From Arthrobacter sp. RIT-PI-e (GTDB lineage Bacteria > Actinomycetota > Actinomycetes > Actinomycetales > Micrococcaceae), in NCBI RefSeq assembly GCF_001187915.1, contig NZ_LGIU01000076.1, positions 1-38,135 of the forward strand: a stretch of 38,135 nt of DNA, in the 5' to 3' direction. Below, one piece after another: positions 9,397-17,161 of the stretch. The notes beneath the pieces were generated by a model that had not been told where the DNA came from, did not search any database, and saw nothing but the letters and a program-made list of their open reading frames with translations. Positions within the stretch are counted from its first letter, which is position 1, and every line of letters starts with the position of its first letter. Made by a program: the position numbers and the translations under genes.

Positions 9397-10230
9397 ATGA
9401 CCGGCGAGCGCCGTGCCGCCGTGGTGATCGAGGACGATCTCGACATCCGGAACCTCGTCTGCGCGGTACTCGAACAGGGTGGCTTCCAGGTCAGCGGTGC
9501 GACCTGCGGGCGCGACGGCGTGGAGGTGGTGCGCCAGGAGAAGCCCACCATCGTGACCCTGGACATCGGCCTCCCCGACATCGACGGCTACGAGGTACTG
9601 CGCCGTATCCGTTCCACCACGGACTGCTACGTGGTGATCCTCAGCGGACGCGACGACGAGATGGACATCCTCACCGCGCTGCAGGCCGGTGCGGACGACT
9701 ACGTCCTCAAACCGTTCCGGCCGCGCGAGCTCAGGGCCCGGATCGACGCCATGCTCCGCAGGCCCCGTGTCGTGCACGGCGTCACACGTGGAACGGTCGA
9801 GGCCCTCCCGCGTACGCCGGAGGCTCCTGCGGTCGCCGCTCCCGACCAGCCGTCCGAGCAGTCGTCGCCGGCGCATCTGCTGCAGAACGGCCGACTGCTG
9901 GTGGACAGTGAGACGCGAACCGTCACCTGCGCCGGGGCGGAGCTGCCGCTCACGAAGACCGAGTTCAACCTCCTGCACGAGCTGGTGAGGAGCAACGGCG
10001 CCGTGCGCACCAAGGAGGAGCTCGTCCGTGTGTCCCGGGGCCGGGACTACCGCGGGTACAACTTCGTCAGCCGCACCGACGAGCGGGCGATCGAGGTGCA
10101 CATCGCGAACCTGCGCCAGAAGCTGGCCCGTGGCCAGGGCGATCCCGACCTCATCACCACCGTGCGGGGCGTGGGGTTCCGCATCATGCCGCAGAGGGCC
10201 GACGCCGTTCCGAAGGCTAGTGGTGAGTGA
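9397..10230 (+). CDS. OmpR/PhoB-family response regulator (orphan)
   Basis: The 277-residue protein has a receiver domain (about residues 7-122) with acidic pocket E12-D13-D14, phosphoacceptor D56 in TLDIGLPDIDG, switch residue S83 and K106 in LKPF. A variable linker (about 123-160) leads to a winged-helix DNA-binding domain (about 165-265, with LTKTEFNLLHELV and RAIEVHIANLRQKL). No histidine kinase gene is adjacent. ATG 9397 has no strong Shine-Dalgarno sequence. The gene sits downstream of a c-di-GMP riboswitch, so its level is probably set by c-di-GMP. Its last 14 bases overlap the end of the opposing HPt-like gene. Confidence 0.92.
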   Translation: MTGERRAAVVIEDDLDIRNLVCAVLEQGGFQVSGATCGRDGVEVVRQEKPTIVTLDIGLPDIDGYEVLRRIRSTTDCYVVILSGRDDEMDILTALQAGADDYVLKPFRPRELRARIDAMLRRPRVVHGVTRGTVEALPRTPEAPAVAAPDQPSEQSSPAHLLQNGRLLVDSETRTVTCAGAELPLTKTEFNLLHELVRSNGAVRTKEELVRVSRGRDYRGYNFVSRTDERAIEVHIANLRQKLARGQGDPDLITTVRGVGFRIMPQRADAVPKASGE

Positions 10231-10654
10231 GATAGGTGCGCTGCAGTTCCTGCCGGGTCTCGATGCCGCATCCGCACAACAGTGCGAGTGAGCGTGCCGC
10301 CGCCTCGAGGTCACCGGCGGCGATCTGGCGCTCCGTGGCGCGTGCGGTCTGACTGAGGCGTTGGGCGCCCACCATGGCGGCCGAGGACGTCAGGCTGAGT
10401 ACGGCATCGTGGGCGTCCACCCTGTCGCTGCCCCCCAGGGCTGCACCGAGCCGGTCCAGTTTTCCCTGCAGGGTGGCGCAGAAGTCGTCGGCGAACCGGG
10501 CCACCACCATGCTGTCCGGGAAGTCCCGTTCCATGTCCTCCAGCACCCTGCGATCGAGAAGGGGTGCGGCCATCCCCAGGACGCTGATCCCCGCGGGGGC
10601 AGCCGTCCGGTACTCCTGGTGGGAGCCGGGGAACGACGACATGGGGCTGGACAC
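10217..10654 (-). CDS. HPt-like protein lacking the phosphorylatable histidine
   Basis: The 145-residue helical protein resembles histidine phosphotransfer domains. The region LSLTSSAAMVGAQRLSQ aligns with the HPt helix motif H-x-L-K-G-S-x-x-x-G-A-x-x-L, but the His position is Leu86, Lys is Thr89 and Gly is Ser90. It therefore cannot act as a normal phosphotransfer module and may bind a receiver domain as a decoy or inhibitor (inference). The start is uncertain: GTG 10654 is chosen because TACTGT lies exactly 6 nt upstream (leaderless pattern); ATG 10642 and ATG 10573 are alternatives. It overlaps the response-regulator gene tail-to-tail by 14 bases. Confidence 0.72.
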   Translation of the reverse strand: MSSPMSSFPGSHQEYRTAAPAGISVLGMAAPLLDRRVLEDMERDFPDSMVVARFADDFCATLQGKLDRLGAALGGSDRVDAHDAVLSLTSSAAMVGAQRLSQTARATERQIAAGDLEAAARSLALLCGCGIETRQELQRTYLTHH

Positions 10655-10796
10655 GTCACAACAGTAGCGACGGCGGGGGTGCGCCAGGAAGTATCCACAG
10701 GTTCTTGCGCAAAGCTTGCGTAACACTTCCCTGACGGGAGGTGATCACCTCGCGTCCGGCTCGCGCGGGTCGTCACCGTGACGCGCCGCACCAGGG

Positions 10797-12947
10797 CTAC
10801 TCCGGCGATGTGACCCGTCCCAGCGTCGAAGGCCACCAGATCCTCGGCCCGATGTCGTAGGCCAGGGCCGGGATGAGCAGCGAGCGCACCAGCACGGTGT
10901 CGAGCAGCACGCCGAACGCCACGATGAACGCGATCTGAGCGAGGAAGAGGATCGGGATGACGCCGAGCGCCGCGAAGGTGGCCGCCAGCACCACCCCGGC
11001 CGAGGTGATCACGCCACCGGTGACACCGAGGCCCCGGAGGATCCCGGGCCGCGTTCCGATCCTCAGCGACTCCTCCCGTACGCGGGTCATGAGGAAGATG
11101 TTGTAGTCCACCCCGAGAGCCACCAGGAACACGAAGGCGAACAGCGGTACGGAGGCATCCGCCCCCTCGAACCCGAACACGTGGTCGAACATCAGCGCGG
11201 AGACGCCTAGGGCCGTGGCGTTGGAGAGTGCCACGCTGGCCACGAGGAGCACCGGGGCCAGGACGGAGCGCAGCAGGAGGACGAGCACCACGAGGATCAC
11301 GCCGAGTACGATCGGGATGATCTTCACGAGGTCTGCCCGAGCGGTGTCGTTGGTGTCCACCGCCACCGCCGTCACGCCGCCCACGAGTGCGTCCGGGCTC
11401 GCGTCGTCGAGCGCGGCCCGCAGATCCCGCACCACGTCCTCCGCCTCGGCCGAGTCCGCCTGGTACTCCAGGGTGGCGCTGATGAGCACGCGGCCGTCCT
11501 CGACGACGGCGGCGCCGGCCGGGTCCGCGGTGAGCGCGGCGTCGGAGATCCCGTCCTCCGCGGTGACGACGTCGAGCGCCGCGTCCTGCTCCGCCTCCGG
11601 CGCCACCACGTAGACCGGGCTGCCTGAACCGGCGTCGAAGTGGCGCCCCAGGGCCTCCTGCCCGTCCACGGCGTCGGACGGGGTGAGGATCAGCGCCGAC
11701 TGCGGCACCCCGTTCGCCTGCAGCTGCGTGAGCCCGAGCCCCCCGGCCACGAGGACGAGCAGCGTGGTGATCCACACGGCACGGTGCCTCCGGCCCACGA
11801 GCAGGGCCACACGCGCCCATACGCCCTTGAGTCCTTCGAGGCCGGTGGGGGCGGACGTGCCGGTGGTCGCGGCGTGCCTGCCGGAGGAGGAGACGACGTC
11901 GTGCCCGCCCTCCGGTTCGTAGTGCGGGCGCAGCGGCCAGAAGGCACCGCGCCCGAACAGGAGCAGGAACGCGGGCAGCAGGGGGAGGGCCGCGCCCAGG
12001 GAGAACACGACGCCGATCGCCGCGATGGGGCCGAGGCTCCTGTTGGAGTTGAGGTCCGAGAACAAGAGGCACAGCAGACCGAGGATCACGGTGGCACCGG
12101 AGGCGAGGATGGGCTCCACCGACCCCCGGTACGCCACCCTGAGGGCGTCCCACGTGTTCTCGTGCTCGGCGAGTGCCTCCCGGAACCGGGCCACGAGCAG
12201 CAGGGCGTAGTCCGTGGCGGCACCGATCACGAGGATCGAGAGGATGCCCTGGCTCTGCCCGCTCAACTGGATCCAGTCCAGCTTCGCGAAACCGAACACC
12301 ACGAGGATCGCGGTGGCGAGCGCGAACACGGAGGTCAGGAGCACCAGGAACGGCAGCACCACGGAGCGGTAGACGGCGAGCAGGATCACGAACACCGCCC
12401 CGAGGGCCACCCCGAGCAGGATCCCGTCGATCCCGCCGAACGCGGCCACGAGGTCGTTCGTGAACCCCGCGGGTCCGGTGACGTAGCCGGTGACGCCGTC
12501 GGGCAGGTCGTCGTCGAGCACGGCGCGCAGCTCCCCCACCACGTCCGCGAGCTCGGCGTCCGGGGAGACGAAGGCGATGTACTGGACGGCGAGACCGTCC
12601 TCCGACGGGATGGGGCCGGCGACGGCGGGGGCGCCCTCGGCCGGTGGCTCCAGTCCCTCGACCTCGCCGAGTGCCGCCCCGAGCTCTGCGTAGGAGCCGA
12701 GCTCCTGGGGACTGATCACCGCCTCCGACTCCGCCACGATCACGGCGGGGGCCGCATCCGAGTCACTGAACCGCTGCTGCAGCTCCCCTGCCTCGGTGGA
12801 TTCCGCGCTCGCCGGCAGGAAGGACGCCGGGTCGTTGCTGGACACCTCCTCGAGGCGCCCGAAGGTCGGCCCGCCCACGGCGGCGCCGAGCAGCCAGATC
12901 AGCACGACGACGGCGGGCAGCAGCACCCTCAGCCGGCGATTCTTCAT
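10797..12947 (-). CDS. MMPL/RND-family membrane exporter
   Basis: The 716-residue polytopic protein has the duplicated MMPL layout: TM1, a large extracytoplasmic loop, five to six TM helices with the sterol-sensing-like stretch GAATDYALLLVARFREAL, then a repeat of the same plan with LGVDYNIFLMTRVREE. Such transporters export lipids or drugs using the proton gradient. ATG 12947 has AAGTGGGA upstream and directly precedes the first TM helix. It is divergent from a MarR regulator, with a palindromic site between, so MarR repression of the exporter is likely (inference). The substrate is unknown. Confidence 0.92.
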   Translation of the reverse strand: MKNRRLRVLLPAVVVLIWLLGAAVGGPTFGRLEEVSSNDPASFLPASAESTEAGELQQRFSDSDAAPAVIVAESEAVISPQELGSYAELGAALGEVEGLEPPAEGAPAVAGPIPSEDGLAVQYIAFVSPDAELADVVGELRAVLDDDLPDGVTGYVTGPAGFTNDLVAAFGGIDGILLGVALGAVFVILLAVYRSVVLPFLVLLTSVFALATAILVVFGFAKLDWIQLSGQSQGILSILVIGAATDYALLLVARFREALAEHENTWDALRVAYRGSVEPILASGATVILGLLCLLFSDLNSNRSLGPIAAIGVVFSLGAALPLLPAFLLLFGRGAFWPLRPHYEPEGGHDVVSSSGRHAATTGTSAPTGLEGLKGVWARVALLVGRRHRAVWITTLLVLVAGGLGLTQLQANGVPQSALILTPSDAVDGQEALGRHFDAGSGSPVYVVAPEAEQDAALDVVTAEDGISDAALTADPAGAAVVEDGRVLISATLEYQADSAEAEDVVRDLRAALDDASPDALVGGVTAVAVDTNDTARADLVKIIPIVLGVILVVLVLLLRSVLAPVLLVASVALSNATALGVSALMFDHVFGFEGADASVPLFAFVFLVALGVDYNIFLMTRVREESLRIGTRPGILRGLGVTGGVITSAGVVLAATFAALGVIPILFLAQIAFIVAFGVLLDTVLVRSLLIPALAYDIGPRIWWPSTLGRVTSPE

Positions 12948-12985
12948 CGGTCCCACTTCCGTTGTCGTGTCTCTGCCGTAAACTA

Positions 12986-13002
12986 TATCTATGATGGAGA
13001 TA
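12986..13002. promoter_or_regulatory. Candidate MarR operator
   Basis: TATCT-N7-AGATA, a 17-bp inverted repeat in an AT-rich patch between the divergent MMPL and MarR genes, of the size and position typical for MarR-family operators. Confidence 0.6.
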
Positions 13003-13045
13003 AATGGAAGCACCCTAAGCTGAGGGGGACAGGAGGGGATGATCC

Positions 13046-13540
13046 ATGGCCGCGAGGGAAGAACTCATGGCTCTCATGCAGCAGTTCACCATCGAGACGG
13101 ACCGCTACGTGGAGACCGCCGGCGAACGCGACAGCCTGTACCGGACGGATCTGCACGCCCTGAGCATCCTCATGGCAGCAGCCCGTTCCGGGAGGACCGC
13201 CACCCCGGGCCTGCTGCGTGAGGAGCTGAATCTGAGTTCCCCTGCCACCACGGCGCTCGTGGACCGCCTCGTCGCCGCAGGGCACGTCACCCGGCGCCGC
13301 AGCGACACCGACCGCCGCCAGGTGCACCTGGAACTCACCGACCGGGCACTCGCCACCGGTCCGCGCCTGTTCGCCCCGCTCGTGCAGCACATCAACGGCG
13401 TCCTCGACGAGTACCCGGAGGAGCACCTGGCCCTGCTGGGGACCATGCTGCGCAAGGTCACCGACGCCACCATCGCCGCCAAGAACGCCGCCAGGAACGG
13501 GACCTCCAGGACGACGCAGGATGACGCCGGCACTGACTGA
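13046..13540 (+). CDS. MarR-family transcriptional regulator
   Basis: The 164-residue winged-helix protein contains the MarR core: LREELNLSSPATTALVDRLVAAGHVTRRRSD as recognition helix and turn, then the wing residues DRRQVHLELTDRA. ATG 13046 follows AGGAGGGG at good spacing. A second ATG at 13039 lies in another frame. It most likely represses the divergent MMPL exporter and itself; the ligand is unknown. Confidence 0.92.
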   Translation: MAAREELMALMQQFTIETDRYVETAGERDSLYRTDLHALSILMAAARSGRTATPGLLREELNLSSPATTALVDRLVAAGHVTRRRSDTDRRQVHLELTDRALATGPRLFAPLVQHINGVLDEYPEEHLALLGTMLRKVTDATIAAKNAARNGTSRTTQDDAGTD

Positions 13541-13569
13541 CCGGCCTGCTCCGGGTTAACCTGTCCGTC

Positions 13570-14367
13570 ATGAACAACGAGGTCTACTCCCACGGACACC
13601 ACTCCAGCGTCACCGCCGTGCACGCGATGCGGACGGTCGCGACATCGGCGGTGTACCTCGAACCCCTCCTCGAGAGCGGGATGGAGGTGCTGGACCTCGG
13701 CTGCGGTCCGGGCAGCATCACCGTGGGCTTCGCGGACCTCGTGGCCCCCGGATCCGTGCTGGGGATCGACCGCTCCGCCGATGTGATCGCGCAGGCCACG
13801 GCCACCCACGAGGACACGGTGAACGCGGAGTTCCGCGAGGGGAACATCTACGACCTCGACGTCGCCGACGAGTCCTTCGACGTGGTGCACGCGCACCAGG
13901 TGCTGCAGCACCTGGCCGACCCGGTCGCGGCACTGCGGGAGATGCGCCGCGTGGTGCGGCCCGGCGGGATCGTCGCCGTCCGCGAGGCGGACTTCGGCGC
14001 CATGGCGTGGTCCCCCGACGCCCCCGACCTGGACGAGTGGCGGTCCCTGTACCAGCAGCTGGCGCGGGGCAACGGCGGGGAGCCCGACGCCGGCAGGCGC
14101 ATCCCCGCGTGGGCGGCAGCGGCCGGCTTCACGGACGTGGAGGTGTCGTCGTCGAACTGGGTGTACGCGGCGCCGCAGGAGCGGACCTCCTTCGCGCAGT
14201 CCTGGGCGGAGCGGATCCTGCACTCCGCCTTCGCCGCGCAGACGCTGGAGCGCGGTCTCGCCGACCAGGAGACCCTGGACCGCCTCGCCGAGGGCTGGCT
14301 CCGGTGGGCGCAGCAGCCCGGCGCCCTGTTCCTCATGCCGAGTGTGGAGGTCCTCGCCCGGGCGTGA
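13570..14367 (+). CDS. Class I SAM-dependent methyltransferase
   Basis: The 265-residue protein shows the Rossmann methyltransferase motifs: motif I VLDLGCGPGSIT (about residues 39-50), an acidic residue in LGIDRSADV, and post-motif LPHQVLQHL-like AHQVLQHLADP followed by LREMRRVVRPGGIVAVRE, typical of the UbiE/Methyltransf_11 group. The substrate is unknown. ATG 13570 is preceded by TAACCT at 7 nt, consistent with a leaderless mRNA, and has no Shine-Dalgarno sequence. Confidence 0.9.
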   Translation: MNNEVYSHGHHSSVTAVHAMRTVATSAVYLEPLLESGMEVLDLGCGPGSITVGFADLVAPGSVLGIDRSADVIAQATATHEDTVNAEFREGNIYDLDVADESFDVVHAHQVLQHLADPVAALREMRRVVRPGGIVAVREADFGAMAWSPDAPDLDEWRSLYQQLARGNGGEPDAGRRIPAWAAAAGFTDVEVSSSNWVYAAPQERTSFAQSWAERILHSAFAAQTLERGLADQETLDRLAEGWLRWAQQPGALFLMPSVEVLARA

Positions 14368-14396
14368 GGCCGGCAAGGGTTCCGTAGGCTGGTCGG

Positions 14397-14669
14397 ATGA
14401 CGGACATCCCGAGGACACCGCGCGGGCGGCAGGAGAAGCTCGGGATCCGGGGCACGCTCATCCTGTTCTCCGTCCCGTCGATCCTGACCACCGCATTCCG
14501 GGGCCTCGGGCTGTCCACCTGGGAGAGCATCGGCATCGCCCTGCTCGTCGTCGCCCTCGGTACGCACCTGGTCTCCCGCCCGGTGCGAGCAGCGCGCCGG
14601 CCGGGCGAACGCGCGACGGGCGCGGTGAGGCCGGGCCCCAGCCTCAGTCCTCGTGCTGCCGGAGGATGA
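14397..14669 (+). CDS. Small membrane protein, hypothetical
   Basis: The 90-residue protein has a basic N-terminus and hydrophobic stretches at about residues 18-32 and 44-59, then a basic Arg-rich tail. No family is recognised. TAGGCT lies exactly 6 nt before ATG 14397, a clear leaderless -10. Its 3' end overlaps the convergent ATPase pseudogene by 26 bases. Confidence 0.6.
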   Translation: MTDIPRTPRGRQEKLGIRGTLILFSVPSILTTAFRGLGLSTWESIGIALLVVALGTHLVSRPVRAARRPGERATGAVRPGPSLSPRAAGG

Positions 14670-15851
14670 AGCCGGTCATCCCGGGAACGGTGAAGGCCAC
14701 CCGTCCGTGTTCGGGGGAGTAGATGATGCCCTTGCTGATCAGCTGTGCGCGGGCCGGCCCCAACGCCGTGGCCTTGATACCCAGCCGTTCGGCGATCGTG
14801 CTGGTACTGGAACCGGTGTCTCCGTCGTCGGCCATGGCCCGCAGGTAGGAACGCTCCTTCCTAGTCGCTCGCCCCCAGCGCGAGGAGAAGAAACCGGCAT
14901 CCAGCTGCCCGAGCCCCAGGAAGACGGCGAGCTCCGCGTCATCTCCGGTGAAGGGAGTTGCGGGTGCGGCGTCCCAGATGGCTTTGCCGAACTCCTGGAT
15001 GAAGTAGGGGTAGCGAGCGGATGCCTGGAGCAACGTGGCGAGGGCCTCGGGAGAGTACTCGGCGCCCATCTCCTTCGCGGGTCGGGTCAGCGCGTACTGC
15101 GCATCGACGTCCTCGAGTGGACCGATGGTGCGGTAGTCGAACAATCGTTCCGCGTACGTCCGTGCCCGGCTGAGCGTCGTCGGAAGGTTCGGTAGGCCCG
15201 CACCCACGATGTAGAACGGCCAGCCCCGCTGCCCGGCCGTGTGCTGCACGGTGATGAGCGCAGTGAGCAGGTCCTGGTCCAGATCCTGCATCTCGTCGAT
15301 GAAGATCGCGAACGCACTGTTGTCCGCTTTCAGAGCGATGGACACGTCCTCGACGAGTTCCTCGAGATCGATGTCGATGGCCCCCGAGTTCGCCCGCTCA
15401 CCCGAGTCCCGGAACCACCCTCCAGCGCCCCACCCGAGGTCATCCGGATGTCGGCTCTCATGCCGGGCACTCCGAGCGCCAGGGTGAAGGACTGGATGGT
15501 GCCGAGTGCTTGTCGGAGCCGCTCCTTGCCGGAGGGACCGTTGTACCGCCGGGCCGCCGATGTCAGTTCACGGGCGAACTTCTCACGGACCTCGGTGAAT
15601 CCCTGGGCTTCAGGTTTACCCTCCAGCCAGATCGTGAACCATCCGTGGTTGTCCGCATGAGCGCGCAGATAGTTCAGCAACACCGTTTTACCGACGCCCC
15701 GCAAGCCGGAGAGAACTATGCCGCGGTTCTGCAGATCGCGCTTCGTCCTGGCGACCACGAGGTCGAATGCATCGATCTCCCGCTGCCGACCTCCCATCAC
15801 CGGGGGACGAAGCCCGGATCCGGGGTTGTAAGGGTTCAGCTCGATGTGCAT
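14644..15851 (-). pseudogene. AAA-type ATP-binding protein, frameshifted
   Basis: The N-terminal part (15851 down to about 15420) encodes a P-loop ATPase with GGRQREIDAF and Walker A GLRGVGKT. The C-terminal part (about 15420-14644), in another frame, carries Walker B FAIFIDEMQDLD, sensor-type IVGAGLPNLP, YAERLFDY and a winged-helix C-terminus. The two join if reading shifts near 15418-15424, where the first frame runs into low-quality sequence and the second is open with RDSGERANSG. The full-length product would be about 400 residues, as in the family of standalone AAA ATPases fused to a wHTH. It is either a true pseudogene or a sequencing indel. Start ATG 15851. Confidence 0.8.
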
Positions 15852-15859
15852 ATAAGAAA

Positions 15860-15875
15860 ATATAAGGCGTTATAT
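15860..15875. repeat. AT-rich palindrome upstream of the ATPase gene
   Basis: ATATAAggcgTTATAT, a perfect 6-4-6 inverted repeat within a roughly 70-base AT-rich patch (15850-15920) that contrasts sharply with the high-GC surroundings. It could be an autoregulatory operator; the base composition suggests foreign origin (inference). Confidence 0.55.
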
Positions 15876-16006
15876 CAAAAATCTTAGAACTGTGTAGAAC
15901 TTCCTATACTCCGGTTCGCTGCGAGGAGAGCTCCAAACTCCACGATGAGGATCCCGACTTCCCATCGACGATTCCTGCAGGGTTCCGACACCGTTAGGCT
16001 GGCGGG

Positions 16007-16516
16007 ATGTACCGCATCGTCACCGTCTGCACCGGGAACATCTGCCGCTCCCCCATGGCCGAACTCATGCTCACCCACGCGTTCTCGGGCACCGAGCTGG
16101 CCGAGGACGTCGTCGTCGATTCGGCCGGCACCACCGACTGGGAGGCCGGCCGCCCGATCGACGAGCGCGCCGGCGCGAAGCTCACGGAACTGGGCATCGA
16201 GAGCCACCTGCACCGGGCACGCCGCTTCGAACCGGCCTGGTACCGGGAGCGGGACCTCATCCTCGCCCTCGACCTGGACCACTACCGCCAGCTGCGCGAG
16301 GAAGCACCCGACGACGACGCCCGCGACCGCATCCACCTCCTGCGCGAGTTCGACCCCTCCACCACCGACACCCCTCTCGAGGACCTCGGGATCTACGACC
16401 CCTGGTTCGGTGACGTCAGCGACTTCGAGGCCACGTGGCGCATGGTGGACGGCGCAGTGGAGGGCGTGGTCCGCTACGTGCGCAACGAGCTCGACGCCGA
16501 TGGTTCGGACGCCTGA
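16007..16516 (+). CDS. Low-molecular-weight protein-tyrosine phosphatase
   Basis: The 169-residue enzyme starts with the P-loop CX5R motif VCTGNICRSP (nucleophile C8, R14) followed by MAE. The late aspartate general acid lies in the segment YDPWFGD. These phosphatases dephosphorylate tyrosine kinases or other substrates and often sit near polysaccharide genes. TAGGCT lies 6 nt upstream of ATG 16007, marking a leaderless start. It heads a run of co-directional genes (lysE, pabB). Confidence 0.93.
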   Translation: MYRIVTVCTGNICRSPMAELMLTHAFSGTELAEDVVVDSAGTTDWEAGRPIDERAGAKLTELGIESHLHRARRFEPAWYRERDLILALDLDHYRQLREEAPDDDARDRIHLLREFDPSTTDTPLEDLGIYDPWFGDVSDFEATWRMVDGAVEGVVRYVRNELDADGSDA

Positions 16517-16540
16517 GGTACGCCCGCATACCATGAGCGG

Positions 16541-17158
16541 GTGGATCCCTCCCTCTGGCTGGCGCTGCTCGGTGCCCAGACGCTGATCAGCTTCGTCCCC
16601 GGGGCCGGCGCCGTGAACACCATGAGCAACGCCCTGACCGTCGGTTTCCGCCGCACCGTCTGGGGTGTCCTCGGGCAACAGGCCGCCCTGCTGGTCCACA
16701 TCGCGATCGCCGCTGCCGGGGTGGGGATCCTCGTCTCCAACTCCCCGCTCGCCTTCGACCTGATCCGGTATGCGGGCGCCGCCTATCTGGTGTACCTGGG
16801 CATCCGGAAGTTCCTGCAGCGACCCGAACACAGTGACATCCGGGCCCTGCAGACGGACGAGAGCGCACTGTCCATGGTGCGGCGCGGCATCTGGGTGAAT
16901 CTGCTCAACCCGAAGGCCATCGTGTTCTTCCTGGCCCTGATCCCCCAGTTCATCAGCCCGGATCGGCCACTGCTCGCGCAGTACGGCGTGCTGACGGCCA
17001 CCGTGATCGGGATCGATTTCCTGGTCATGTGGTTCTTCTACGGAGGTACGGCCCGCTCCTTCCGACGTTTCACACAGCACGATCGCGGGCAGGTCATCCT
17101 GAACCGCATCTTCGGCTCGCTCTTCGTGGGCGTCGGCGCCCTCCTGGCCCTGGCCTGA
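16541..17158 (+). CDS. LysE/RhtB-family amino-acid exporter
   Basis: The 205-residue membrane protein has six hydrophobic helices and the family N-terminal signature FVPGAGAVNTMSNAL (usually PGP). It also has LLVHIAIAAAGVG, GAAYLVYLGIRKF and WVNLLNPKAIVFFLALIPQF. It would export an amino acid or analogue. The start is GTG 16541, with TACCAT 6 nt upstream. It lies 24 bases after the phosphatase and 3 bases before pabB. Confidence 0.92.
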   Translation: MDPSLWLALLGAQTLISFVPGAGAVNTMSNALTVGFRRTVWGVLGQQAALLVHIAIAAAGVGILVSNSPLAFDLIRYAGAAYLVYLGIRKFLQRPEHSDIRALQTDESALSMVRRGIWVNLLNPKAIVFFLALIPQFISPDRPLLAQYGVLTATVIGIDFLVMWFFYGGTARSFRRFTQHDRGQVILNRIFGSLFVGVGALLALA

Positions 17159-17161
17159 TCC

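Noticed and set aside
10688-10700. DnaA-box-like GTATCCACAG
   Set aside because: A single site without a cluster, and no replication genes nearby; chance match.
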